64,000 bases of DNA from NCBI GenBank assembly GCA_012999515.1, contig JABEEB010000001.1, forward strand, positions 930,001 to 994,000. The letters are read 5' to 3'. This document shows, piece by piece, positions 25,693 through 36,192 of this stretch (position 1 is its first letter; every line of letters begins with the position of its first letter). The notes below the pieces were generated by a model. The model saw nothing but the letters and a program-made list of their open reading frames with translations. It was not told where the DNA came from and made no database searches. The DNA comes from Salifodinibacter halophilus. GTDB lineage: Bacteria > Pseudomonadota > Gammaproteobacteria > Nevskiales > Salinisphaeraceae. Position numbers and translations under genes: made by a program.

Positions 25693-26136
25693 ATGTCGAT
25701 CCAGGACCAACTCGCCACCGATTTAAAAGAAGCCATGCGCGCCCGCGATAAGGCGCGGATGGGCGTGATTCGCATGGCGCAGTCGGAGCTTAAACAGCGC
25801 GAGATCGACGAAGGTGCACTCGACGACACGGCCACGGTCGGTGCGATCGAAAAGATGGTCAAAAAGCGTCGCGACGCTGAGGCCCAGTACCGCGATGCGG
25901 ATCGCCAGGATCTGGCCGACGCCGAAGCCGCCGAGGCCGAGGTTTTGCAGGGCTATCTGCCCTCGCAACTCGGCGAAGCCGAAATCGACGCCGAAATTGA
26001 GCGCGTCATTAACGAAACCGGTGCCGAGTCGATGCGCGACATGGGCTCGGTCATGGCGGTGCTAAAACCCAGCCTGCAAGGGCGTGCCGATCTCGGCGAG
26101 GTCAGCACACGCGTTAAGGCGCGCCTCGCTGGCTGA
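25693..26136 (+). CDS. GatB/YqeY domain protein
   Basis: A 147-residue YqeY-family protein with MRARDKARMGVIRMAQSELK near residue 15, an all-helical N-terminal part and a C-terminal segment (MGSVMAVLKPSLQGRADLGE) similar to the tail of GatB, the subunit of tRNA amidotransferase. The exact role of free YqeY proteins is not settled; a tRNA-related function is inferred from the domain. It lies between rpsU and dnaG, where this family is often found. Confidence 0.9.
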   Translation: MSIQDQLATDLKEAMRARDKARMGVIRMAQSELKQREIDEGALDDTATVGAIEKMVKKRRDAEAQYRDADRQDLADAEAAEAEVLQGYLPSQLGEAEIDAEIERVINETGAESMRDMGSVMAVLKPSLQGRADLGEVSTRVKARLAG

Positions 26137-26190
26137 CCATTCGCGGCCCGACCACGCGTTCGCAGCGCCGCATAATAACCGGGTGATCCC

Positions 26191-27972
26191 GTGGCGCGCA
26201 TTCCGCAAACGTTTATTGACAACCTGCTCGAACGCGCCGACATCACCGATATCGTCGGCAGGCGACTCGATCTAAAGCGGGCCGGCAACGAATTTACCGC
26301 GCGCTGCCCGTTCCATGACGAAAAAACGCCGTCTTTCACGGTTGTGCCCAGCAAGCAGTTCTATCATTGTTTTGGCTGTGGCGCCCACGGCACCGCTATC
26401 GGCTTCGTCATGGAATACGAGCGGCTCGAATTTCCCGACGCGATCGAGGTGCTGGCCGCTGAACACGGCATGGAGGTCCCACGCGACGGCGACGCTAGCG
26501 CCGACACCGGAGCCTCACGTCAGCCACTGTACGACACATTGGCCGATGCCGATCGCTACTACCAGCACTGCCTACGGCAGCACACACCCGCCATTGACTA
26601 TTTAAAACAGCGCGGCATCAGTGGCGCGACTGCTAAACGATTCGGTCTTGGCTACGCCCCCGGTAGTGGTCAGCCGCTCGGCGAGCGGCTACACGACACA
26701 ACAACGGCTCTGGAAGCCGGATTGGTTATTGAACGTGACCACGGCCGCGGCGTATTCGACCGGTTTCGCAACCGGCTCATGTTCCCGATTCGGGACCGGC
26801 GTGGGCGCGTAGTCGCCTTTGGCGGCCGCACACTCGGCGAAGACCGCGCCAAATATCTAAACTCGCCGGAAACACCGGTTTTTCACAAATCGGACCAACT
26901 CTACGGCTTATTCGAGGCGCGCCAAGCGAACCGTACGCTCGATCAGGTGCTGGTCGTCGAAGGCTATATGGATGTGGTCGCCCTAGCCGAACACGGTTTC
27001 GACAACGCCGTGGCCACCTTGGGCACAGCCACGACCGAATCCCACATTCGCCAGTTGTTCCACTACACCGAAGAAGTAGTGTTCTGTTTCGATGGTGACA
27101 CTGCCGGCCAGCGTGCCGCGGACAAGGCGCTAACATGCTGTTTGCCCGCCCTGCGCGGCACACGGCGCGCGCGGTTTTTGTTCGTGCCGGCGGGTGAAGA
27201 CCCGGCCTCGTTAGTGACAAGCGACGGCGGCTCGGCAGCGTTTCAACGCCAGATCGAGTCAGCCGAGAGCGCATCGAGCTTGCTTCTAGCGCGCTTGACC
27301 GCAAATGTCGATCTGGACTCGATCGAAGGCCGCACACAGTTACTCGAACATGCGCGTGCACCGATCAACGCGCTGCCCAACGATACATTCCGGGACGAAT
27401 TACTGCGGGAAATCGCACGGCTATCGGGCCACAGCGACGAGGCATTACGCGAGCGCTATACAACCGAGCCACGCTCCAATGCCAAAACGAACAGTGACGC
27501 CGACCGCCGATCCAATGCGGCAACATCCGACGCACAGCGCGGCGCGATCGAGAAAACAACAGTCACGCGCGCATTGACGCGACTGCTTGCAGATCCGGAG
27601 CTGGCAACAAGCATCGCCGAACCCGCTGCACTGCGCGAAACCGAAACGCCCGGGGTGTCTGTGCTGGCCGATGCGGTTGAATTTTTTGCCGCTAACCCTA
27701 CTATTTCCTTAGCGGCTTGGATCGAGCGCCACCGCGACCAGCGCTATTTTGATCGCTTGCAACAACTTGCGGCGGATACGCCCCCCGGGGATCGCAGCGC
27801 CCGGGCCCAGGAGTTCGCCGAAGCCGTCCGCCGGTTGATGCCGCAATCCGGGAACGAGCATGCACTGCGAACACGCTATCGGGAGCTACTCGCCCAACAG
27901 GCCGAGCAGTCGCTTGACAATGAGGCAGCTACCGAACTTGTTGAAATTAGCCGCAAACTGGCCGAGCAATAG
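26191..27972 (+). CDS. dnaG: DNA primase
   Basis: A 593-residue primase. The zinc-binding domain has Cys39, His42, Cys60 and Cys63 (RCPFHDEKTPSF and FYHCFGCGAHG). The RNA-polymerase core follows, with RFRNRLMFPIRDRRGRVVAF near residue 190, and the TOPRIM motifs are VVEGYMDVVAL near residue 255 and CFDGDTAGQRAA near residue 298. The last 150 residues form the DnaB-binding domain. It makes RNA primers for lagging-strand synthesis. The start is GTG. It is cotranscribed with rpsU and yqeY and lies 172 bases before rpoD. Confidence 0.96.
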   Translation: MARIPQTFIDNLLERADITDIVGRRLDLKRAGNEFTARCPFHDEKTPSFTVVPSKQFYHCFGCGAHGTAIGFVMEYERLEFPDAIEVLAAEHGMEVPRDGDASADTGASRQPLYDTLADADRYYQHCLRQHTPAIDYLKQRGISGATAKRFGLGYAPGSGQPLGERLHDTTTALEAGLVIERDHGRGVFDRFRNRLMFPIRDRRGRVVAFGGRTLGEDRAKYLNSPETPVFHKSDQLYGLFEARQANRTLDQVLVVEGYMDVVALAEHGFDNAVATLGTATTESHIRQLFHYTEEVVFCFDGDTAGQRAADKALTCCLPALRGTRRARFLFVPAGEDPASLVTSDGGSAAFQRQIESAESASSLLLARLTANVDLDSIEGRTQLLEHARAPINALPNDTFRDELLREIARLSGHSDEALRERYTTEPRSNAKTNSDADRRSNAATSDAQRGAIEKTTVTRALTRLLADPELATSIAEPAALRETETPGVSVLADAVEFFAANPTISLAAWIERHRDQRYFDRLQQLAADTPPGDRSARAQEFAEAVRRLMPQSGNEHALRTRYRELLAQQAEQSLDNEAATELVEISRKLAEQ

Positions 27973-28144
27973 GCTATTTTTGATGTATCGACTCATACGA
28001 TCTATAGCGTATAGCCCGGCAGCAATGGCCATCGATTCGCCGCACACAGCACGTACAAACGCATATTTTGCTAGTATGGCGGGTTAATCTGCCCAGTTTC
28101 AATGGACAGCGCCCCCGCCGCATCCGCCGACGTCCCGAGGTTTT

Positions 28145-29944
<1,800 letters not shown>

Positions 29945-29957
29945 TATCACTCCGTGC

Positions 29958-29982
29958 CGTCGGCCGCTTTTAGCGGCCGACG
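29958..29982. terminator. perfect hairpin between rpoD and tRNA-Ile2
   Basis: CGTCGGCCGCT (29958-29968) pairs base for base with AGCGGCCGACG (29972-29982) across a TTT loop, starting 13 bases after the rpoD stop. There is no T run on either strand, so it may be a rho-assisted terminator, an mRNA 3'-end stabiliser or a processing site before the tRNA. Confidence 0.55.
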
Positions 29983-29998
29983 CGGCAGGACAACTGCA

Positions 29999-30075
29999 GG
30001 GCCTCTAGCTCAACCGGTCAGAGCACCAGACTCATAATCTGTAGGTTCGGGGTTCAAGTCCCCGGGGGCCCACCA
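29999..30075 (+). tRNA. ileX: tRNA-Ile2 (CAU anticodon, lysidine type)
   Basis: A 77-base cloverleaf with encoded CCA. The acceptor stem GGGCCTC pairs with GGGGCCC, the anticodon loop is CTCATAA, and the T arm is CGGGGTTCAAGTCCCCG. The anticodon CAU could be Met or Ile2. The acceptor pairs C4-G69 and C5-G68 and the A73 discriminator are the marks by which TilS selects tRNA-Ile2, and E. coli ileX also lies near rpoD, so I call it Ile2, reading AUA after lysidine modification. Confidence 0.9.
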
Positions 30076-30472
30076 ATAAAATCAAGGCATTGCCTGACCG
30101 CTTGCAAGGCGATTGGCCAAACGCAGCCCAGTGTACACATTGGTTGCGGCAACACCCACTGTGTGGCGCCCTATCCAAGACAGGATCGCTGCGCCATGCT
30201 GTCACCAACGGCCACGTGCCGCCGCACTGACTCCTTAAAGCTATCGCGAACATAATTGTTGCTCCGCGCGTAGCAACTCGGCTAACCACTCGTCTGAACC
30301 GGGCATCCATAGCGGCATAACTGCTTGAAATCACGCCCCTGGGCTGCCCCCTCCCCACCAATCCCCGACGATGATCAACACGCCGCACACCGGAATGTCG
30401 GGCAAGCAAACGGCCCACTTCTTAGACAATGCCAGCTCACCGCTCGACCTATGGCCCGAGCAGCCTTATTCT
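30076..30472. other. non-coding gap after the tRNA
   Basis: About 400 bases with no supported gene. The minus-strand frame that crosses the tRNA ends in GPRGLEPRTYRL, a well-known artefact of translating tRNA genes backwards. I found no repeat of the tRNA 3' end in this gap that would mark an integration site. The promoter of the M24 peptidase gene should be near its right end. Confidence 0.55.
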
Positions 30473-31606
30473 ATGAGCATCTTCAAAGATGAACCGGCTA
30501 TGGCGACAGATACCCGAACAACCGAACGATTTTGCGCCTTGCGAAACCAGATGGCGACAATCGAGGTCGATCTTTTGGTACTCGGCCCTGGCTCACACAT
30601 GCGCTGGCTTCTCGATTTCGCGCCACACGCGGACGAACGGCCATGCCTGCTTTTCATCAGCCGCAAGTCCGAGGCGTTTCTCATGCCGGCACTGAACGCC
30701 GAGGATGTGGCGGCACAGACCGATATCACGCTGTACCGATGGCATGACGGCGACGGCCCGTCCAAAGCTCTCACCCATGTTTTGGCCGATGTCGATGCGG
30801 CTTCGGCCAAAACGGTTGCCATTGACGAAACCCTTCGTGCGGATCACGCCCTACTCGCTCTGGATGCATTGCCCGGCGTTCAGCGCCGCTTCGCCCACGC
30901 AGCGCTCGGCCCCCTGCGCATCACCAAAGATGCCGAGGAGCACAGCGGCCTGATGGCCAGTGCCCGTATTAACGACACGGCCATGCAGACCGCCTTCGAC
31001 CTCGTCCAGCCGGGCACCACCGAGCGCCAGATCGCAGCCGCAGTCCATCGCCTTTACCTGGATCACGGCGCCACCCCTGCTTTCGACATTATCGGCAGCG
31101 GCGCCAACGGCTCCTATCCGCATCACGAAACCAGTAACCGAGCATTGGCGGCCGGCGACCCGGTCGTAATCGACATCGGCGGTATCTACAACGGCTATCC
31201 GAGCGACATGACGCGTATGGCTGTTGCCGGCGAACCATCAACCGAGTATTTGAAGCTCCACCAGATTGTCGAGAATGCGGTGACAGCCGCCCTGGCCGCC
31301 GCCCGCCCTGGTGTCGAAGCCCGGGTGGTCGATACCGCGGCTCGCGACGTGATCGAAGAAGCCGGCTACGGCCAATACTTCACGACACGCACAGGCCATG
31401 GCCTGGGATTGGACCTGCACGAAATGCCCTATCTGAGCACAACCGCCGAAACGATTCTGACCCCCGGTATGGTGTTTTCCATTGAGCCAGGCATATACAT
31501 CCCGGGTCAGATGGGTATACGTTTAGAAGAGGTCGTTTATCTCGGCGACAACAGGCCCGAGATCTTTTCCGCATTGCCGCGCGACGCATATCGCGCCAAC
31601 ACTTAG
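30473..31606 (+). CDS. M24-family metallopeptidase (Xaa-Pro aminopeptidase-like)
   Basis: A product of about 377 residues with an N-terminal creatinase-like domain and a C-terminal pita-bread domain. Metal ligands appear in VVIDIGGIYNGYPSDMTR (two Asp), GHGLGLDLHEMPYL (His), FSIEPGIYI (Glu) and GIRLEEVVYL (Glu). Such enzymes remove the residue before proline from peptides. The open frame begins at 30371, but the 34 extra residues look unlike the family; starts at 30473 or 30500 (MATDTRTTERF) fit better and neither has a strong ribosome-binding site. It stands convergent to a peptide importer, which fits use of imported peptides. Confidence 0.82.
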   Translation: MSIFKDEPAMATDTRTTERFCALRNQMATIEVDLLVLGPGSHMRWLLDFAPHADERPCLLFISRKSEAFLMPALNAEDVAAQTDITLYRWHDGDGPSKALTHVLADVDAASAKTVAIDETLRADHALLALDALPGVQRRFAHAALGPLRITKDAEEHSGLMASARINDTAMQTAFDLVQPGTTERQIAAAVHRLYLDHGATPAFDIIGSGANGSYPHHETSNRALAAGDPVVIDIGGIYNGYPSDMTRMAVAGEPSTEYLKLHQIVENAVTAALAAARPGVEARVVDTAARDVIEEAGYGQYFTTRTGHGLGLDLHEMPYLSTTAETILTPGMVFSIEPGIYIPGQMGIRLEEVVYLGDNRPEIFSALPRDAYRANT

Positions 31607-31613
31607 CTGCAGA

Positions 31614-32978
31614 TCAATCGCCCTCGTTGACCGGCGGCCATTCTCTGGCCAGTGCCGTCCAATCTTGCTCGCCCACATGATCGCCATCATCTAGCGCTCG
31701 TACACCATGCAGGTGGCAGGCGACATGACGACCTGACACATCCTGCATGCTTGGTTCCGGCGCGGCACGAAACAAGACGGTCAAGCCATCTTTTTCAGCG
31801 CGTATTTCGCTAATCCCAGTGAAAACACGACTGGGTAGTGACGGCCCTATGTCACGCAGCCACTGTTCGAGGCCCTCGGCATCGGGGCAGGCAAAGCGAA
31901 CGTATTCGCGCTGGACCTGCGCATTGGTCAGACGCCCAAGCAGACGCTGTTCGTCATTTCGCAACTCGGCATCGATATCAGTCCAACGGGCCTCGATGGC
32001 TTCGATCAAATCATGGCCTTCCCAGCCACACACTTCGAAAGCACGCGCACAGCGTGGGTGGAAACGACAACCGGCCGGTGGCCGTACGGCATCGGGGATC
32101 TCGCCACGCGGCAGTGTTTTCTCGCGACCACGGCGGCCAGCTTCCGGCAGCGGGATCGCATCTAATAGCGCACGTGTATAAGGATGTTTGGGATTGTCGA
32201 ATAGTTGTTTTGACTCACCCTGCTCGACGGCTTTGCCGAGATACAGGATCCCCATGCGATCGCACATAAAGCGCGCCGTTGCCAGATCATGCGTAATCAG
32301 GATGTAAGTAAGGTTGAGCTCGGCCTTTAACTCAAGCATGAGTTCGAGCACACGTGCGCGAACGCTCATATCCAGGGCCGCCACCGGCTCATCAGCAATA
32401 ACCAAGCGCGGACGTGTAATCAGGGCGCGGGCGATAACCAAGCGCTGTTTCTGACCGCCGGATAGCTCATCCGGATACCGATCAAGAAACGATTCGGGCG
32501 GCGATAAGCCAACGCGCTCCAACATGACTGCGACCTCGCGTCGCATCTCGTCGCGCGTTTTGGCAAGACCATGGATACGCAGCGGATGGCCGACGCCATC
32601 GGCAATGGTCATCGCGGGATTGAGCGAGGCATTCGGATCCTGAAAAATGACCGACAATTCGCGTCGCAACGGCTGCATCGTCCGCTCCGTTTGCCGGGTC
32701 AAATCGATACCTCGATAAACCAGCTCACCGGACGTTGCACCAATCAGATTGACCAAAGTCCGACCCAGGGTGGATTTACCCGAGCCAGACTCACCAACCA
32801 GGCCGAACACCTCCCCCGGTGCAACCTCGAAGCTAACACCATCAACGGCTTTCACTGCACTGTCTTGAGACAAAGCGCCGCGCACGGGGAAATGGGTTTT
32901 CAGGTTTTTGACAGCCAACAAAGCCTGATTGTCATCGGGCTGTTCTACCTGAGCCGAGGTTTCCATTGGCGCGCTCAT
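31614..32978 (-). CDS. oligopeptide ABC importer ATPase, DppF/OppF type
   Basis: A 454-residue ATPase with Walker A VGESGSGKST near residue 61, Q-loop IFQDPNASLNPAMTI, signature DELSGGQKQRLVIARAL and Walker B RLVIADEP. The Cys-containing CRFHPRCARAFEVCGWEGHD block near residue 300 is typical of Dpp/Opp ATPases. The tail of about 110 residues is longer than usual. The start at 32978 overlaps the preceding gene's stop by four bases and has GGTGGGGG just upstream; a frame to 33134 only shadows that gene. It is the last gene of the importer operon. Confidence 0.87.
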   Translation of the reverse strand: MSAPMETSAQVEQPDDNQALLAVKNLKTHFPVRGALSQDSAVKAVDGVSFEVAPGEVFGLVGESGSGKSTLGRTLVNLIGATSGELVYRGIDLTRQTERTMQPLRRELSVIFQDPNASLNPAMTIADGVGHPLRIHGLAKTRDEMRREVAVMLERVGLSPPESFLDRYPDELSGGQKQRLVIARALITRPRLVIADEPVAALDMSVRARVLELMLELKAELNLTYILITHDLATARFMCDRMGILYLGKAVEQGESKQLFDNPKHPYTRALLDAIPLPEAGRRGREKTLPRGEIPDAVRPPAGCRFHPRCARAFEVCGWEGHDLIEAIEARWTDIDAELRNDEQRLLGRLTNAQVQREYVRFACPDAEGLEQWLRDIGPSLPSRVFTGISEIRAEKDGLTVLFRAAPEPSMQDVSGRHVACHLHGVRALDDGDHVGEQDWTALAREWPPVNEGD

Positions 32979-35023
32979 ACCCCCACCTTCTGTGGTTCGC
33001 CGCTTGGCACTGTGATGTTGTCCGGAACCGCTTGCCCAGCGCCCGGATATAAAAAGCATGCAGCTTGCTGGGCGGGGCCAACGTCCGTCAATGCGGGATC
33101 CGCATCGTGACAATGAGGCATGACGTAGGGGCAACGCGCAGCGAAACGGCAGCCGCGCGGTGGCTCAAGCAGGTCGGGCGGATAGCCCGGAATGGAGTGG
33201 AGCTCGGTCGTCTCCAGCGAGACGGTCGAGGCCAGGAGACCGCGCGTATAGGGGTGTTTGGGATCGGCGAAGATCTGATCGACCGGACCTGTTTCAATGA
33301 TCCGCCCGGCATACATCACCGCTACCCGATCGCAGGTTTCAGCGATAACCCCCAGGTTATGGCTTATAACCAGCAGACCCGCATGTTGTGTATCGCGTAG
33401 TGCACCGAGCGTATCCAAAATTTGTGATTCAACGATGACATCAAGCGACGTTGTCGGCTCATCGGCGACCAAAAGCTTCGGACTCAGCACGATCCCCAGC
33501 GCAATCATGACCCGCTGTCGCATGCCGCCGGAAAACTCGTACGGATAATTATCGACACGCGTGGGAGGAACGCCCATCTGCGACAACGCTTCTTGTGCCA
33601 TTGCTCGCGCTTGCTTTCTGGAAATCCCAGAACGATGGGTACGAATCATCTCCACAAAGTGGTCACCAACGCGCATCAACGGATTAAGCCGGGTCATCGG
33701 CTCTTGGAAGATCATGGAGATATCTTCGCCGCGTTGTTGGCGCAATAACCGCTCGCTTTTGCCAATCAGTTCATCACCACCCACACGCACGCTGCCGTAA
33801 GCGCCCGCGCCCGGTGGCAATAACTGCATGAGCGCTCGCCCAAGCGTGGATTTACCGCATCCAGATTCACCGACCAAGCCCAGGCTCTCGCCCGGCTGTA
33901 TCTCGAAAGAGATACCGTCGACCGCCCAGACAGGCCCATCCGGTGTGCGATAGCCGACAGATAAATCCTGTACCGATACGCTCCCCGATTCGCCAGCCTC
34001 TTGGCTTGAAGAAGCAGGTTGGCCACCTTGTCGCCGCGAGCGCGTGGGTAGACGTGGCCCTGAAGCTCCACGGGCGCGAAGCAAGGGATTGATGACGTCA
34101 TTCAAACCTTCACCAATCAGGGTCAAACCAGTGACCAAAATCACAATCGCCAACCCCGGCCAGAATGCAGTCCACCAAATACCGGACGAGACGTCGGTGA
34201 TGGCATGCGAAATATCGTATCCCCACTCCGGCGTCGGCGGTTGCACGCCGTAACCAAGAAAACCGAGGGCGGCAAGCGTCAGGATCGCATCGGCCGCATT
34301 CAGGGTCAGGATCACGGGCACCGTGTGCACGACGTTAAAAAACACATAACGTGACAATATCGTCCGGCTGCGCGCACCCAGAGATCGCGCTGCCTCAACA
34401 AACGTTTCCTGTTTGACAGCTAAGGTCTGGTTACGAACGACGCGAAAATACTGCGGGATGTAGACCAAACCAACAGCGGCCGAAGCAGAAAATATGCCTG
34501 GCGAAATAAAAGCAGCCAAAAGAAAAGAAATAATGATCGCCAACACCAGTGGCGGGAATGCATATATCGCATCCATCACCGTGACCAGCACGCGATCAAT
34601 CGGCCCGCCACGGTAGCCACTCGCCAAGCCGACGGTCACGCCAATCACCATGGCAATACTCACCGCCAGTGCCATGACGATCAGCGCCAGCTTGGCGCCG
34701 CCGATCACCCGGGCCATCACATCGAAACCATCACGGGTCGTACCCATCGGATGGGTCACCGAGGATGGCGCTAGTTGTTCAATCCCCTGGAACTGCCCCG
34801 GCGATGTTTGCACTCGATATTGGGTGGCGCCGAAGTCATATAGCGACGGGCCAACCATGGCCACCAGAATGAAGAAAATCAGTATCGCCAGTCCGGAAAA
34901 GACCAATACGCGGGAAGTGCGGCTTGCCTGGCGAAACGGTTTAGCATAATGGCGTAGCCGAGACCGCAGATAACCGTATTCACTTTTTTGGGGGACGTCT
35001 TCGGGCAACGTTGGTTCAACCAT
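32975..35023 (-). CDS. fused peptide ABC importer permease-ATPase (DppC-DppD)
   Basis: A 682-residue fusion. Residues 1 to about 318 form a DppC-like permease, with the first span near residue 40 (VLVFSGLAILIFFILVAMV), TRDGFDVMARVIGGAKLAL and the EAA loop VEAARSLGARSRTILSRYV. A flexible linker rich in Ser, Gln and Gly (about 320-350) joins a DppD-like ATPase with Walker A GLVGESGCGKST, signature FSGGMRQRVMIALGI, Walker B LLVADEP and the Cys-containing tail CRFAARCPYVMPHC. Such fusions are known in other phyla. The frame is continuous, with no sign of a sequencing error. It is preceded by dppB (five bases) and overlaps dppF. Confidence 0.88.
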   Translation of the reverse strand: MVEPTLPEDVPQKSEYGYLRSRLRHYAKPFRQASRTSRVLVFSGLAILIFFILVAMVGPSLYDFGATQYRVQTSPGQFQGIEQLAPSSVTHPMGTTRDGFDVMARVIGGAKLALIVMALAVSIAMVIGVTVGLASGYRGGPIDRVLVTVMDAIYAFPPLVLAIIISFLLAAFISPGIFSASAAVGLVYIPQYFRVVRNQTLAVKQETFVEAARSLGARSRTILSRYVFFNVVHTVPVILTLNAADAILTLAALGFLGYGVQPPTPEWGYDISHAITDVSSGIWWTAFWPGLAIVILVTGLTLIGEGLNDVINPLLRARGASGPRLPTRSRRQGGQPASSSQEAGESGSVSVQDLSVGYRTPDGPVWAVDGISFEIQPGESLGLVGESGCGKSTLGRALMQLLPPGAGAYGSVRVGGDELIGKSERLLRQQRGEDISMIFQEPMTRLNPLMRVGDHFVEMIRTHRSGISRKQARAMAQEALSQMGVPPTRVDNYPYEFSGGMRQRVMIALGIVLSPKLLVADEPTTSLDVIVESQILDTLGALRDTQHAGLLVISHNLGVIAETCDRVAVMYAGRIIETGPVDQIFADPKHPYTRGLLASTVSLETTELHSIPGYPPDLLEPPRGCRFAARCPYVMPHCHDADPALTDVGPAQQAACFLYPGAGQAVPDNITVPSGEPQKVGV

Positions 35024-35028
35024 ATGGG

Positions 35029-36048
35029 TTACGAGTAACGCACGCGCGGGTCGATGAACGCGTTGATGACATCGATCAACAGTGAAACGCCGACAACAAT
35101 CAGGGCAATGAAAGTCACAATGCCCTGTACAGCCGCGTAATCGCGCGCGCCGATGAAATTAACCATGGCTCGTGCCAACCCCGGCCAGGAAAATATCGTC
35201 TCGGTTAAGGTGGCATTGCCGATCATCAGGGCAAACTGTAGCCCCATGATTGTAATGACCGGAATCAAGGCATTCTTGAATGCATGTCGGTAAACAACGT
35301 TGCGCTCCGGTATCCCCCGCGCACGTGCCGCTTCAATATAGTCCGAGCGCAGACTCTGCAGCATATTGACGCGCACCAGACGCACGAACACGCCGCCCAC
35401 CAGCAAACCAAGTGTGATGGCTGGCAATGCCAAATGCGACAAGGTGCTGCTTAGTGCCTGCCAGTTACCGGTGATAAGCGAGTCGATAGTGTAAAAACCA
35501 GTTATATGCTCCGGTATATAAAAACCACCAATTCGGCCGCTACTCGGCAACCAATGCAAATTGGCGGAAAAATAAAGCTGAGCTAAAAGTGCCGACCAAA
35601 ATAAGGGCGTCGCATAGATCAAAATACCGAAAAAGCGACCACCGATATCGAATGCTGTATCACGTAATCGGCCAGCCAAAGCCCCCACGCTAATGCCGAC
35701 AATGACCGCCACAATCATGGATGCGATCACCAACTCCATGGTTGCCGGTGCAGTGTCGCCCACGATTTGGAGCACGCTGCGCCGATCAGTAACCGCCTGA
35801 CCAAAATTGCCTTGCAACGCTTGGCCCAAATAGTCCAGATATTGCATGTAAAGGGGCTGATCGAGCCCAAGCGCCTGTTTTCGGGCGGCGATTTCATCGG
35901 GCGGCAGACGCGAGCCAACAGTGGCCGTGACCGGGTCCCCCGGCGTTGCATGCAGCAACATAAATACCAACGTCAGCAGGATCAGCACCATCGGGATGCT
36001 TAGTAGAAACCGGATGAGCAGATAATGACCGAGCGTGCCACGCCTCAT
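35029..36048 (-). CDS. peptide ABC importer permease, DppB type
   Basis: A 339-residue permease. The first span, LIRFLLSIPMVLILLTLVFM, and the following HATPGDPV motif near residue 30 are diagnostic of DppB/OppB. The conserved loop YIEAARARGIPERNVVYRHAF lies near residue 238, followed by ALIPVITIMG. It forms the channel with the DppC half of the fused downstream protein, five bases away. It is the second gene of the importer operon after the binding protein. Confidence 0.9.
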   Translation of the reverse strand: MRRGTLGHYLLIRFLLSIPMVLILLTLVFMLLHATPGDPVTATVGSRLPPDEIAARKQALGLDQPLYMQYLDYLGQALQGNFGQAVTDRRSVLQIVGDTAPATMELVIASMIVAVIVGISVGALAGRLRDTAFDIGGRFFGILIYATPLFWSALLAQLYFSANLHWLPSSGRIGGFYIPEHITGFYTIDSLITGNWQALSSTLSHLALPAITLGLLVGGVFVRLVRVNMLQSLRSDYIEAARARGIPERNVVYRHAFKNALIPVITIMGLQFALMIGNATLTETIFSWPGLARAMVNFIGARDYAAVQGIVTFIALIVVGVSLLIDVINAFIDPRVRYS

Positions 36049-36192
36049 ATAACCAGCCTGTTGCTATCAACCTGTTGACGACACATAGATACACATTTTT
36101 ACAAAGCAGGTATGTATAGGACCGTGGCCATCTCGTAACGCATTCGGTTCAATGTCGTCATGAGATGGCCAACCAGCCCCAAACAGGAGGAT

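Noticed and set aside
29999-30075. Elongator tRNA-Met as identity of the CAU tRNA
   Set aside because: The C4-G69 and C5-G68 acceptor pairs and the neighbourhood of rpoD favour tRNA-Ile2.
30060-30400. Integration site (attL/attR) at the tRNA 3' end
   Set aside because: I looked for a second copy of the tRNA 3' end and for an integrase gene and found neither in the window.
30032-30418. A 128-codon minus-strand frame ending GPRGLEPRTYRL
   Set aside because: Its end is the reverse translation of the tRNA-Ile2 gene, a common false gene. The rest has no family resemblance.
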